Positions 48,513 to 58,110 of a DNA stretch of 64,000 nt are shown one piece after another; position 1 is the first letter of the stretch, and each line of letters starts with the position of its first letter. The DNA comes from Streptomyces sp. LUP30 (GTDB taxonomy: Bacteria; Actinomycetota; Actinomycetes; Streptomycetales; Streptomycetaceae): NCBI RefSeq assembly GCF_001746365.1, contig NZ_MJAJ01000041.1, positions 18,919-82,918 on the forward strand. Direction: 5' to 3'. Under the pieces are notes generated by a model. That model was not told the origin of the DNA, ran no database searches, and saw only the letters and a program-made list of their open reading frames with translations. Made by a program: the position numbers and the translations under genes.

Positions 48513-49361
48513 ATGAACGCCTGGAACCAGCAGGGCGGCCAACCGCCCTATGACCCGTACCGCCCCTACGGCCCGTACGGCCCGCAGCCGACGCCGCCGC
48601 CCGTGCGGCGGGCGGGGCTGGTGCGGCGGACGTGGAATGCCGTCGGGCCCATCGCGGCCGGCCGCAAGGTCTTCCGCCCCTCGCGGCCCGGCCGGGTCGA
48701 CGACCCGGTGGTCGCCCGTATGCAGCGCATCCGCACCGTCGTCGGACTCGCCGCGGTGGTGTGGGTGACGTTCTCCTACAAACTCGCCGCGTCCGTGCAG
48801 GACCTCGCGGACGACCGACTCGACCAGTCCTGGAACGCCGTCCTCGTCCTGTCGGTGACCTTCCCGGTGGTCGTCGGTGTGCTGATCGGCATGGCCCGCC
48901 CCCCGGCGAGGCGGGAACTGCTGCGGCGGGCCCGCAAGCCGCTCGGCGCGATCCTGGCGCTGATCGGCGGCGTCGCCCTCTTCCCGGCCGCCGTGCTCAC
49001 CGGTCTCATGGACGGCCGGCTCGCCACGAACGCGGTGATGGTGGCGGTGACCGTCGTCGTCGTCCTGTTCATGCTGGTCTGGGTCCTGCCGTTCGTCGCC
49101 TACGGCATCGGGATGTCCCTCACGCACGTGTTCCGCACCGCCGACATCCACGAGACGGTTCCGCCGCTGCTGGCGCTGGTCCTCGTCTGGGAGATGGCGC
49201 TCGTCGACGTGCTGACCGGGGCGTACGAAGGCGTGCCGGGGCCGCTGCGGGTGCTGCTCGTGCTGGGCGCCCCCTTCTCGGTGACCGCGGTCGCCCTGTG
49301 GGAACTGCGACGGCTGCGCTTGGGCTACGGCCTCACCGTGCGCGGCGCGCTCATGCGCTGA
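48513..49361 (+). CDS. Polytopic membrane protein, unknown
   Basis: A 282-residue integral membrane protein with about six predicted helices and a Pro/Tyr-rich N-terminal tail (PPYDPYRPYGPYGPQP, residues 12-27), a feature common in Streptomyces membrane proteins of unknown function. GGGGGAGCC lies near the ATG. The helices contain KLAASVQDLADDRLD in a loop and RTADIHETVPPLLALVLVWEM in another. No domain is recognised. Confidence 0.7.
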   Translation: MNAWNQQGGQPPYDPYRPYGPYGPQPTPPPVRRAGLVRRTWNAVGPIAAGRKVFRPSRPGRVDDPVVARMQRIRTVVGLAAVVWVTFSYKLAASVQDLADDRLDQSWNAVLVLSVTFPVVVGVLIGMARPPARRELLRRARKPLGAILALIGGVALFPAAVLTGLMDGRLATNAVMVAVTVVVVLFMLVWVLPFVAYGIGMSLTHVFRTADIHETVPPLLALVLVWEMALVDVLTGAYEGVPGPLRVLLVLGAPFSVTAVALWELRRLRLGYGLTVRGALMR

Positions 49362-49470
49362 GGACCGCCGACGCCGCGATCAGAACGCCGGGCAGCCCAC
49401 GCTGACTTGGTGTTTTAGAGTGGCTGTCGCCCGTTCAGGAGACTCCGGAACTGTGAGGTACACGCCCATC

Positions 49471-51408
49471 ATGTCGACCGAAACGTTTGAGTTCCAGGTA
49501 GAGGCCCGTCAGCTGCTCCAGTTGATGATCCACTCGGTCTACTCGAACAAGGACGTCTTTCTCCGCGAGCTCGTCTCCAACGCCTCCGACGCGCTGGACA
49601 AGCTGCGCCTCGCCGCGCTGCGGGACGACACGCTCGACGCCGACGTCTCCGACCTGCACATCGACATCGAGACCGACACCGAGGCCCGCACCCTGACGGT
49701 GCGCGACAACGGCATCGGCATGTCCTACGACGAGGTCGGCCGGCTGATCGGCACCATCGCCAACTCGGGCACGGCGAAGTTCGTCCAGGAACTCCGCGAG
49801 GCGCAGGACGAGGCCGGGGCCGAGGGGCTCATCGGGCAGTTCGGCGTCGGCTTCTACTCGGGCTTCATGGTGGCCGACGAGATGACGCTGCTGACCCGGC
49901 GGGCCGGCGAGGGCCAGGGCACCCGCTGGTCCTCGCGCGGCGAGGGCACGTACACCCTGGAGCGGGTGGACGACGCCCCGCAGGGCACGACCGTCACCCT
50001 CCACCTGAAGCCGGCCGACTCCGACGACCAGCTGCACGACTACACCTCGGACTGGACGATCAGGGAGATCGTCAAGCGCTACTCCGACTTCATCACCTGG
50101 CCGATCCGGATGGTGCCGAAGGCGGCCGCTTCCGGAGCCGACGACACCGCCGACGGCTCCGACGACGAGGCCGGCGCCGCGCGCGAACCCGAGACGCTGA
50201 ACTCGATGAAGGCACTGTGGGCGCGCTCGCGCGAGGACGTGTCCGACGACGAGTACCACGAGCTGTACAAGCACATCAGCCACGACTGGCGCGAACCGCT
50301 GGAGACGATCCGGCTCCAGGCGGAAGGCACCTTCGAGTACCAGGCGCTGCTGTTCGTCCCGTCGCACGCCCCGCACGACCTGTACAACCAGGGCTACAAG
50401 CGCGGAGTGCAGCTGTATGTGAAGCGCGTCTTCATCATGGACGACTGCGAGGCGCTGCTGCCGCCGTATCTGCGCTTCGTCAAGGGCGTGGTCGACGCGG
50501 CGGATCTCTCGCTGAACGTCTCCCGCGAGATCCTCCAGCAGGACCGGCACATCCGGATGATGCAGCGCCGGCTCACCAAGAAGGTCGTGTCCACGGTCAA
50601 GGACATGATGACCGCGGCTCCCGAGCGCTACGCCACGTTCTGGCGGGAGTTCGGCGCCGTCCTGAAGGAGGGGCTGCTGACCGACTCCGACAACCGCGAG
50701 ACCCTCCTCGCCGTGTCGTCGTTCGCGACCACGCACAGCGAGGACGAGCCGACCACGCTGAAGAGCTATGTCGAACGGATGAAGGACGGGCAGGACGCCG
50801 TCTACTACCTGACCGGCGAGTCCCGGCAGAGCATCGAGAACTCACCGCACATGGAGGCGTTCCGGGCCAAGGGCATCGAGGTCCTGCTCCTCACCGACCC
50901 GGTCGACGAGGTGTGGGTCGACGCGGTCGGCGAGTTCGAGGGCAAGCCGCTGCGGTCGGTGGCCAAGGGCGAGGTCGACCTCGGCGGCGAGGACGACGAG
51001 AAGGCCGACGGCGAACGGGAGAAGCAGGGCGAGGAGTACGCGGCCCTGCTCGGCTGGATGAAGGAGCACCTCGACGAGGACGTCAAGGAGGTGCGGCTGT
51101 CGTCGCGCCTGACGGTCTCCCCGGCCTGCATCGTCTCCGACGCGCACGACCTCACCCCGGCGCTGGAGAACATGTACCGCGCGATGGGACAGGAGGTGCC
51201 GCGCGCCCGCCGCATCCTCGAACTCAACCCGGACCACGTGCTCGTGAAGGGCCTGAACCAGGCGTACAACGAGCGTGAGGACCGCACGGGACTCGCCGAG
51301 ACCGCGGAACTGCTGCACGGACTCGCGGTCCTCGCCGAAGGCGGTCGGCCCAAGGAGCCCGGCCGCTTCGTGAAGCTGGTCGCCGAGCACCTGGAACGCG
51401 GACTGTAG
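49471..51408 (+). CDS. htpG: Molecular chaperone HtpG (Hsp90)
   Basis: A 645-residue Hsp90 homologue. The N-terminal ATPase domain shows the GHKL motifs [16 protein letters not shown] (about 31-46), [13 protein letters not shown] (about 83) and [15 protein letters not shown] (about 117-131). The middle domain includes [29 protein letters not shown] (given in part), and the C-terminal dimerisation domain ends at ELLHGLAVL. An insertion with acidic residues (about 220-235) lies in the middle of the protein. It helps fold client proteins under stress. ATG 49471 is the family start; upstream GAGGT is 13 bases away. A hairpin terminator follows. Confidence 0.95.
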
Positions 51409-51416
51409 CCATGGCC

Positions 51417-51453
51417 GGGAGTCCGGGCAGGCGTCGGGCCTGCCCGGAGTCCC
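51417..51453 (+). terminator. Terminator after htpG
   Basis: GGGAGTCCGGGCAGGC (51417-51432) and GCCTGCCCGGAGTCCC (51438-51453) form a 16-bp stem with one mismatch and a 5-base loop, ten bases after the htpG stop. Confidence 0.85.
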
Positions 51454-51557
51454 GACCGCCATGAAGACCCCCCGCGGCCCGGACCGCTCGCACGGTTGAT
51501 GTGGTGGGAGCGCCGCCTCTACCGTGCAGGCACGACACCGTCGGCGAGAGGTGGGGC

Positions 51558-52439
51558 ATGACGCACGTCGAGGACGAACTGAGCGACCAGCCCGCGTGCT
51601 GGGGCCGGGCCGCGACCGAAGCCGACGGGCATGCCGACGGGTTGCCGGAGCCCGGGGAACGGGTGGCGCTCGTGGGCTGCGGCACCTCCTGCTTCATGGC
51701 CCAGGCCGCGGCAGCCCTGCGCGAGGACGCGGGGCACGGCGAGACGGACGCCTTCGCCGCCTCGGAGTTCCCGCACGGCCGCCGCTACGACCGGGTGGTC
51801 GCCCTGACCCGCTCCGGCACCACCACCGAAGTCCTCGACCTGCTCGCCCGGTTGCGTGGAGGCACCGCCACGACCGCGATCACCGCCGACCCGGACACCC
51901 CGGTCGCGACCGCCGCCGACCACGTCGTCGTCCTGGACTACGCCGACGAACGCTCCGTCGTGCAGACCCGGTTCGCCACCACCGCCCTCACCCTGCTCCG
52001 CGCCCACCTGGGACTGCACACCGATGCCGTCGTCGAGGACGCCCGCACCGCGCTCGCCGAGCCGCTGCCCCGAGGCCTCGTGGACTGCGGGCAGTTCACC
52101 TTCCTGGGGAGAGGCTGGACGGTCGGCCTCGCGAACGAGGCGGCGCTGAAGATGCGCGAGGCCTCACTGTCCTGGACGGAGGCCTACTCCGCGATGGAGT
52201 ACCGGCACGGTCCCATCAGCATCAGCACCGGGGGCACGGCCGTCTGGATGTTCGGGGAGGCGCCGCACGGCCTGGCCGAGGAGGCGTGCGCCACCGGCGC
52301 GCTGTGGGTGGGAGGCACGCTGGACCCCCTCGCCGAACTGGTCCGGGCCCAGCGTCTCGCCGTCGCCGTCGCCGCCGTGCGCGGCCTCGATCCGGACCGC
52401 CCGCGCCACCTCGCCCGCTCGGTCGTCCTCGCCCGCTGA
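51558..52439 (+). CDS. SIS-domain sugar isomerase/deaminase
   Basis: A 293-residue protein with two SIS (sugar isomerase) domains, similar to AgaS and the isomerase part of glucosamine-6-phosphate synthase. Domain 1 has VGCGTSCFMAQAAAAL (about 41-56) and VALTRSGTTTEVLDLL (about 82-97); domain 2 has FLGRGWTVGLANEAALKMREASLSWTEAYSAMEYRHGP (given in part, EAALKMRE and YRHGP). It probably isomerises or deaminates a hexosamine-6-phosphate or tagatosamine-like phosphate. GAGAGGTGGGGC precedes ATG 51558. It is followed by a class II sugar-bisphosphate aldolase gene, which would complete a catabolic sequence. Confidence 0.85.
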   Translation: MTHVEDELSDQPACWGRAATEADGHADGLPEPGERVALVGCGTSCFMAQAAAALREDAGHGETDAFAASEFPHGRRYDRVVALTRSGTTTEVLDLLARLRGGTATTAITADPDTPVATAADHVVVLDYADERSVVQTRFATTALTLLRAHLGLHTDAVVEDARTALAEPLPRGLVDCGQFTFLGRGWTVGLANEAALKMREASLSWTEAYSAMEYRHGPISISTGGTAVWMFGEAPHGLAEEACATGALWVGGTLDPLAELVRAQRLAVAVAAVRGLDPDRPRHLARSVVLAR

Positions 52440-52511
52440 AGTCCCCTGCCCCGAAGCGCCCGCGGTTCCCGAAGCCCTCGAAACTCCGGAAGCTCCCGAA
52501 GCGGAGGCGCC

Positions 52512-53354
52512 GTGCCCCTCACCACCACCGGCGAGCTGGTCACCCGGGCCCGCGCGGCCCGGACCGCCGTCGCGGCCTTCAACATCGTCACGCTGGAACA
52601 CGTCGAGGCCGTCGTCGCGGGGGCGGAGGCGGCCGGCGCACCCGTCGTGCTCCAGGTCAGCGAGAACGCCGTCAGGTTCCGTCAGGGGCGGTTGCTGCCG
52701 CTGGCCCGGGCGGCCGTCGCCGCCGCCGAACGGGCCCCGGTGCCCGTCGCGTTGCACCTCGACCACGTCCAGAGCGACCCCCTGCTCGGACAGGCTGCCG
52801 ACGCGGGCTTCAGCTCGGTCATGTACGACGCCTCCCGGCTGCCGTACGAGGCCAACCTCGCCGCGACGCGCGCCGCCGTCGTCCGGGCACACGCCCGAGG
52901 GCTGTGGATCGAGGCGGAGCTGGGGGAGATCGGCGGCAAGGGCGCCCATGTCGCCGGGGCCCGCACGGACCCGGCCGAGGCCCGCGCGTTCGTCACCGAG
53001 TCGGGGGTGGACGCCCTGGCGGTGGCCGTGGGCAGCGTCCATGCGATGACCGCCCGCACCGCCGCCCTCGATCACGAACTGATCGGGCGGCTCGCTGCGG
53101 CCCTCGACGTGCCCCTCGTCCTGCACGGTTCCTCCGGGGTCCCCGACCACGAGCTGCGGGCGGCCGTCGCCGGCGGCATCGCCAAGGTCAACGTCGGCAC
53201 CGCGCTCAACCAGGCCATGACCGGCGCGATCCGCGCCTACCTGGAGGCGAACCCCGACGTCGTCGACGCCCGCCGCTACCTCGGCGCGGGCCGCGAGGCC
53301 ATGGCGCGCACCGTCGAGCGGATCGTCGTCGGGGTGGGGCTCACTCCGGTCTGA
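52512..53354 (+). CDS. Class II fructose/tagatose-bisphosphate aldolase
   Basis: A 280-residue zinc-dependent aldolase of the KbaY/GatY/Fba type. It cleaves a ketose-1,6-bisphosphate to dihydroxyacetone phosphate and glyceraldehyde-3-phosphate. Landmarks: VAAFNIVTLEHVEAVV (about 20-35), the zinc/active-site HLDHVQS (about 77-83), EAELGEIGGKG (about 136), VAVGSVHAM (His; about 175), LHGSSGVPDHELRAAV (about 202) and KVNVGTALNQA (about 226). Starts at GTG 52512, 72 bases after the SIS gene; the intervening segment repeats CCCGAAGC three times. The two genes form a likely amino-sugar or tagatose catabolic pair. The 3' end overlaps the methyltransferase gene by 14 bases. Confidence 0.9.
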   Translation: MPLTTTGELVTRARAARTAVAAFNIVTLEHVEAVVAGAEAAGAPVVLQVSENAVRFRQGRLLPLARAAVAAAERAPVPVALHLDHVQSDPLLGQAADAGFSSVMYDASRLPYEANLAATRAAVVRAHARGLWIEAELGEIGGKGAHVAGARTDPAEARAFVTESGVDALAVAVGSVHAMTARTAALDHELIGRLAAALDVPLVLHGSSGVPDHELRAAVAGGIAKVNVGTALNQAMTGAIRAYLEANPDVVDARRYLGAGREAMARTVERIVVGVGLTPV

Positions 53355-54492
53355 CCGCCCTCAGCACCACGAACTTGCGGTCGCCCGCGATCGTTTCACA
53401 GGCGCCGAACAGCCGCTTCAGCTTGACGTGGTAGCCCAGGTGCCGGTTGCCCACCACCCACAGTTCGCCGCCCGGCCGCAGCGCGCGCCGCGCCCCGGTG
53501 AACATGCGCCACGCCGTCGCGTCCGTCGTCGCCTGGTGGGAGTGGAACGGCGGGTTGTTCAGCACGAGGTCCACGCTGCCGTCCGCCACCCCCGCCAGCC
53601 CGTCGCCGACCCGGAACTCGGCGTGTCCCGGAACCCCGTTCGCCTTGTAGGTGGCCTCCGCCGACGCCACCGCCTGGAACGACTCGTCCGTGAACAGCAC
53701 CTCGGCGGCCGGGTCGGCCAGCGCCACCGCCGTACCGACGATCCCGTTGCCGCAGCCCAGGTCGACCACCCTGCGACGGCCCGTCGTCCTCGGCAGATGC
53801 CGCAGGAAGAACCGGGTGCCGATGTCGAGCCGTTCGGCGCAGAACACTCCCGCGTGATTGACGACCGGACGGCCCGGGAGAGCGCCGCCGACGTCGTCGG
53901 GCAGGTCGTAGGTGTGCGGCCACGGGTTGCGGGGGCGCTTCAGCGACGGGTCCGGGGTGCAGAACACCAGCCGCGCCTTCTGCTCGGCGAGAGAGGTCCG
54001 GGTCGGCCCGATGATCCGCTCGAACAGCCGCAGCGTCGAGGTGTGGATCTCCTTCACCATGCCGGCGCCGACGACGACGGTTTCCGCGTGCACGGCAGGC
54101 GCCAGCCGCAGCAGCTGGTCCTCCAGCAGGGCGAGACTCTTCGGCACCCTGACCAGCAGCACGTCGATCCGCTCCGGCACCGGGTCCTGGGTGGTGAGCA
54201 GCCGGACGGCGCCGGTCCCGACGCAGGCCCGCGCGAGGTTCGCCCGGGTCGCCTCCTGGCCCAGCCACGAGTCGGCGATCTGGGTCGGGCGGTGCGCCGC
54301 GAGCGCCGTGACCAGCGCGCCCCAGCGGTCGCCGAACACCACCACTTCACCGGACGGGGGGACGTCCCGCGCCGCGAGATGCCTGAGCAGATACGCGTCG
54401 GCGGCGTCCCAGGCGCGCAGCGTCTCGCGCGGGTCCTCGGGGAAGCGGGCCAGGGCGACCTCGCCCCACGGCGTCGTCATAGCGTCGTTCAT
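53341..54492 (-). CDS. RlmG/RsmC-type RNA methyltransferase
   Basis: A 383-residue S-adenosylmethionine-dependent methyltransferase of the RlmG/RsmC group, which methylate guanines of rRNA. The C-terminal catalytic domain has the motif I VVDLGCGNGIVGTAVAL (about 233-249) and motif IV LVLNNPPFHSHQATTD (about 305-320). The N-terminal domain (about 1-180) is the pseudo-methyltransferase domain with the typical DSWLGQEATRANLA and VRVPKSLALLEDQLLRL segments. Both halves are present and the length is normal. The exact rRNA position (G1835 of 23S by analogy) is inference. It overlaps the aldolase 3' end, convergent. Confidence 0.88.
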   Translation of the reverse strand: MNDAMTTPWGEVALARFPEDPRETLRAWDAADAYLLRHLAARDVPPSGEVVVFGDRWGALVTALAAHRPTQIADSWLGQEATRANLARACVGTGAVRLLTTQDPVPERIDVLLVRVPKSLALLEDQLLRLAPAVHAETVVVGAGMVKEIHTSTLRLFERIIGPTRTSLAEQKARLVFCTPDPSLKRPRNPWPHTYDLPDDVGGALPGRPVVNHAGVFCAERLDIGTRFFLRHLPRTTGRRRVVDLGCGNGIVGTAVALADPAAEVLFTDESFQAVASAEATYKANGVPGHAEFRVGDGLAGVADGSVDLVLNNPPFHSHQATTDATAWRMFTGARRALRPGGELWVVGNRHLGYHVKLKRLFGACETIAGDRKFVVLRAVRPE

Positions 54493-54558
54493 CGTGGGTC
54501 AAGGCTAGCCGAGCCGCAGATCAGGCCGGGTGCCGGAGCCGAGGAGGAGGATGGGGAC

Positions 54559-55221
54559 ATGGACACCGAGCTGTTTCCACGGGAGCGGGCGCAGATCGCG
54601 CCGGGCGCGGTCCACCTGCCCGACTGGCTGGACGGCGACCGTCAGCGCGAGCTGCTGCGGGCCTGCCGGGAGTGGGCCCGCCCTCCGGCCGGCCTGCGCA
54701 CGGTCCGCACACCCGGCGGCGGCGTCATGACCGCGCGCCAGGTCTGCCTGGGCTGGCACTGGTACCCGTACGCCTACGCCCGCACGGTCGCGGACGGCGA
54801 CGGCACGCCTGTCAAGCCCTTCCCGGCCTGGCTGGGCGACCTGGGCCGGCGTGCCGTGTCCGACGCGCTGGGCCCGGCGCAGGCCGCGGACGCCGCGTAC
54901 GACATCGCGTTGATCAACTTCTATGAGGGCGACGCCCGGATGGGCATGCACCGTGACGCCGACGAGCGGTCCACGGCGCCCGTGGTCTCCCTGAGCCTCG
55001 GTGACGCCTGCGTCTTCCGCTTCGGCAACCCACGGACGCGGGCCCGGCCCTACACCGACGTCGAACTGCGCAGCGGCGACCTGTTCGTCTTCGGGGGAGC
55101 GTCCAGGCTCGCGTACCACGGGGTGCCGCGGGTGCTGCCGGGCACGGCCCCGGCCGGGCTGGGACTGACGGGACGTCTCAACGTCACCCTGCGCGTCAGC
55201 GGCTTCCCGGACGCCGCCTGA
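54559..55221 (+). CDS. alkB: AlkB-like 2-oxoglutarate dioxygenase
   Basis: A 220-residue 2-oxoglutarate/Fe(II) dioxygenase of the AlkB family, which removes methyl groups from alkylated DNA or RNA. Iron ligands: HxD in GMHRDADE (about 131-138) and the distal His in LAYHGVPRVL (about 188); the 2-oxoglutarate and substrate arginines are in GRLNVTLRVSG (RxNxTxR, about 205-215). The YP/WYPY region (WHWYPYAYAR) matches the substrate lid. ATG 54559 has AGGAGGAGG upstream. An AidB-like gene is at the other end of the window; the two are not linked. Divergent from the methyltransferase gene. Confidence 0.88.
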   Translation: MDTELFPRERAQIAPGAVHLPDWLDGDRQRELLRACREWARPPAGLRTVRTPGGGVMTARQVCLGWHWYPYAYARTVADGDGTPVKPFPAWLGDLGRRAVSDALGPAQAADAAYDIALINFYEGDARMGMHRDADERSTAPVVSLSLGDACVFRFGNPRTRARPYTDVELRSGDLFVFGGASRLAYHGVPRVLPGTAPAGLGLTGRLNVTLRVSGFPDAA

Positions 55222-55249
55222 CGAAGCGGATCATGGGAGACTCGGCCTC

Positions 55250-56494
55250 ATGAGCGGCAAGGCGGACCCCCGGCCGGCGGGGGAAGGGACCACCTCGAGG
55301 GCGCGGTTGGACCGGGGGCGCGGAGCGCTCGGGCCCGCGTTGGAGCTCGTGCACACCGGGCGGGCGCCCACCCGCGCCGTGCTCACCGCGGAACTCGGCG
55401 TCACCCGGGCGACGGCGGGCGCGGTCGCCGCGGAGCTGGAGGCGCTGGGGCTGATCCGGGTGGACGCCAGGCCCGCCGCGGCGGCCGGTTCGCAGGGCCG
55501 CCCCTCGCACCGGCTGGAAGTGGCACGCGAAGGTCCGGTCGTGCTGGCCGCACAGGTCCACTCCGACGGGTTCCGTGCCGCGTTGGTCGGCCTCGGCGGC
55601 CGGATCGTCGCCACGACGCCCAGCTGCGAGACCGTGGACGCCGACCCGGCCAAGGTCCTCGGGGCCGCCGTCGACGCCGGGGCGGAACTGCTGCGGCGGA
55701 CCGGGAGGCGCTGTGTGGGCGCCGGGCTCGCCGTGCCGTCCGCGGTTACCGAGCCCGAGGGGCGGGCGCTGAATCCGCTGCACCTGGCGTGGCCGGCGGG
55801 TGCGCCGGTGCGGGAGATCTTCGCCGAACGGATCCGGTCCGTGGGCGTCACCGGCCCCGCCTTCGCGGCCAACGACGTCAATCTCGCCGCTCTCGCCGAG
55901 CACCGGCACGGCGCGGGACGCGGCGCCCGCGATCTGCTGTGCGTGGCCACCGGGCACCGTGGCGTCGGTGGCGCGCTGGTGCTCGACGGCCGTCTGCACA
56001 CGGGCAGTTCGGGCCTCGCCCTCGAAGTCGGCCACCTCACCGTCAACCCCGAGGGACGGCCCTGCCACTGCGGCAGCCGCGGCTGTCTCGACGTCGAGGC
56101 CGATCCGCTCGCCCTCCTCACCGCCGCCGGCCGCGAGCCCGGCCCCGAGGGCTCCCTGCTGCAGCAGGCCAACGAACTGGTCCGCGAGGAGTACGGCGAT
56201 CCGGTCGTCCGCACGGCCGTCGAGGCCCTGATCGACCGGCTCGGGCTGGGCCTGGCGGGCCTGGTCAACATCCTCAACCCCGACCGCATCGTCCTCGGCG
56301 GTCTGCACGGCACGCTCCTGGACGCCGACCCCGACCGGCTCCGCGCGGTCGTCTCCGACCGCAGTCTGTGGGGCCACAGCGGCGGGGTGCCCATCCTCGC
56401 CTGCTCCCTCGACCACAACAGTCTGGTCGGCGCGGCCGAGCTGGCCTGGCAGCCGGTGCTGGACGACCCGCTGGGGGCGCTGCTCGCCGGATGA
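55250..56494 (+). CDS. ROK-family transcriptional repressor
   Basis: A 414-residue regulator of the ROK family with an N-terminal helix-turn-helix (TRAVLTAELGVTRATAGAVAAELEAL, given as landmark; residues 41-66) and a C-terminal ROK sugar-kinase-like domain. ROK motifs: HTGSSGLALEVGHLTV (about 248-263), GRPCHCGSRGCLDVE (zinc-type Cys cluster, about 268-282) and GLAGLVNILNPDRIVLGG (about 331). As a repressor it would sense a sugar; the target is unknown. GTG/ATG start at 55250 is well placed before the HTH. The next gene follows after 169 bases. Confidence 0.88.
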   Translation: MSGKADPRPAGEGTTSRARLDRGRGALGPALELVHTGRAPTRAVLTAELGVTRATAGAVAAELEALGLIRVDARPAAAAGSQGRPSHRLEVAREGPVVLAAQVHSDGFRAALVGLGGRIVATTPSCETVDADPAKVLGAAVDAGAELLRRTGRRCVGAGLAVPSAVTEPEGRALNPLHLAWPAGAPVREIFAERIRSVGVTGPAFAANDVNLAALAEHRHGAGRGARDLLCVATGHRGVGGALVLDGRLHTGSSGLALEVGHLTVNPEGRPCHCGSRGCLDVEADPLALLTAAGREPGPEGSLLQQANELVREEYGDPVVRTAVEALIDRLGLGLAGLVNILNPDRIVLGGLHGTLLDADPDRLRAVVSDRSLWGHSGGVPILACSLDHNSLVGAAELAWQPVLDDPLGALLAG

Positions 56495-56663
56495 GGCACG
56501 GGGAGCGCCGCGGGGCCTGCCGCGGGGGGAGGGGCGGGAAGGAGCAGGGCAGCAGTCCGCGGATTCGGTGGCGCCGGCCGCCGAGCGACCGACCCCGATG
56601 CCCAACGGCCGCGAGGCGTGGCTGGACGGCCTGGTCCGTGCCGCGTCCCAGTAGGTTGACGGT

Positions 56664-57566
56664 ATGACAGACAACCTGACCGTGAGCGTCCTCGGCACGG
56701 GCATCATGGGCGCCGCGATGGCCCGCAACCTCGCCCGGGCCGGCCACACCGTGCGCGCCTGGAACCGCACCCGCGCCAAGGCGGAGCCGCTCGCCGCGGA
56801 CGGAGTGCACGTCGTCGACACCCCCGCCGCGGCCGTGGAGGGCGCGGACGTCGTGCTGACCATGCTCTACGACGGCCCCGCCGCACTGGACGTCATGCGC
56901 GAGGCGGCGCCCGCGCTGCGCGCCGGGGCGGCCTGGGTGCAGTCGACCACCGCCGGGATCGAGGCCGTGGGCGAGCTGGCCGCCTTCGCCCGCGCCCACC
57001 ACCTCGTCTTCTTCGACGCGCCCGTGCTGGGCACCCGCCAGCCCGCCGAGGCCGGTCAGCTGACCGTGCTCGCGGCGGGTCCGCCGGCCGGCCGTGACGC
57101 GGTGGCCCCCGTCCTGGACGCCGTCGGCGCGCGGACCGTGTGGACGGGCGAGGACGGCGCCGAGGGCAGCGCCACCCGCCTGAAGCTGGTGGCCAACAGC
57201 TGGGTCATCGCGGCCACCGCCGCGGCCGGCGAGGTGCTCGCCCTGTCGCAGGCCCTGGGCGTCGACCCGCACGCGTTCTTCGAACTGATCGAGGGCGGCC
57301 CGCTCGACATGGGGTACCTGAAGGCGAAGACGGCTCTGGTCCTCGACGACCGGCTCTCGCCCGCACAGTTCGCGGTGACCACGGCCGCCAAGGACGCGCG
57401 TCTGATCGTCGAGGCCGGCCGCGGGAACGGCGTCCGGCTGGACGTGGCGGCGGCGAGCGCCGAGCGACTGGAGCGCGCCGCGGCTCAGGGACACGGCGAC
57501 GAGGACATGGTCGCCGCCTACTTCGCCAGCTTCGACGACAGCGCCCGATCCGCCGACGACGCCTGA
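56664..57566 (+). CDS. Beta-hydroxyacid dehydrogenase-like oxidoreductase
   Basis: A 300-residue NAD(P)-dependent oxidoreductase of the 3-hydroxyisobutyrate/6-phosphogluconate dehydrogenase type. The dinucleotide motif is VLGTGIMGAAMARNLARAGH (residues 8-27) and the catalytic Lys lies in RLKLVANSWVIA (about 173-184). The characteristic FFDAPVLGTRQPAEAGQLTVLAAG segment spans about 114-137. It oxidises a beta-hydroxyacid to the semialdehyde or reduces it. ATG 56664 has a weak ribosome binding site. Confidence 0.88.
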   Translation: MTDNLTVSVLGTGIMGAAMARNLARAGHTVRAWNRTRAKAEPLAADGVHVVDTPAAAVEGADVVLTMLYDGPAALDVMREAAPALRAGAAWVQSTTAGIEAVGELAAFARAHHLVFFDAPVLGTRQPAEAGQLTVLAAGPPAGRDAVAPVLDAVGARTVWTGEDGAEGSATRLKLVANSWVIAATAAAGEVLALSQALGVDPHAFFELIEGGPLDMGYLKAKTALVLDDRLSPAQFAVTTAAKDARLIVEAGRGNGVRLDVAAASAERLERAAAQGHGDEDMVAAYFASFDDSARSADDA

Positions 57567-57639
57567 CCCGCGACCGACGACCGCCCGGCGAGCAGCCCGC
57601 GCCCGGACCGCCGCTGCCGCCCCGTGCGCAGCCGGGGCG

Positions 57640-57825
57640 TCACGCGGCGGGGGCCCGGCGGGGCCGGGGCGTCAACTCGCCGCCGCAGTTGGGGCAGACC
57701 TGGCCCATGGCGTCGGCGCACGGCACGCAGAACGTGCACTCGTAGGAGCAGATCCGGGCCGGCCCGTCGGGCGGCAGGGCGGTCGTCGCGCAGCGCTCGC
57801 AGTGGTCGCGCATCTCCAGAGCCAT
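57640..57825 (-). CDS. DUF1272 Cys-rich protein
   Basis: A 61-residue protein with eight cysteines arranged as paired CxxC motifs (CERC, CSYECTFCVPC, CPNCGGEL), the DUF1272 family. It probably binds zinc or another metal; no function is established. AGGAGCAGGAC upstream supports ATG 57825. It converges on the dehydrogenase gene at 57566. Confidence 0.85.
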   Translation of the reverse strand: MALEMRDHCERCATTALPPDGPARICSYECTFCVPCADAMGQVCPNCGGELTPRPRRAPAA

Positions 57826-58110
57826 GGCTGTCCTGCTCCTCACCTGTGGTGTCGACGGCCGTACGGCTTCGTCCTCGCCGGCCATCCTCGCCCGGCCCGC
57901 CCGCCCCGGACAGCGTGTCGACGGGACAGACGTCGACCCGATCGGGCCATGACGCACGCGGCCCGACCTGACCGCCGCCGGTGGAGCGTCGCGCCTACTC
58001 CCCAGGGGGTACGCCGACTGCCGCTGCCCGTACGACGACCGGGACCCCTTCCTCGCGGGACTCTCGAAGCATCGCAGTCCACGAGGACCTCACCGAGGAG
58101 ATGACCCGAG

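Noticed and set aside
943..55221. An Ada-like adaptive response cluster, from the AidB-like and AlkB-like genes
   Set aside because: The two genes are about 52 kb apart and neither is beside an ada or alkA gene.
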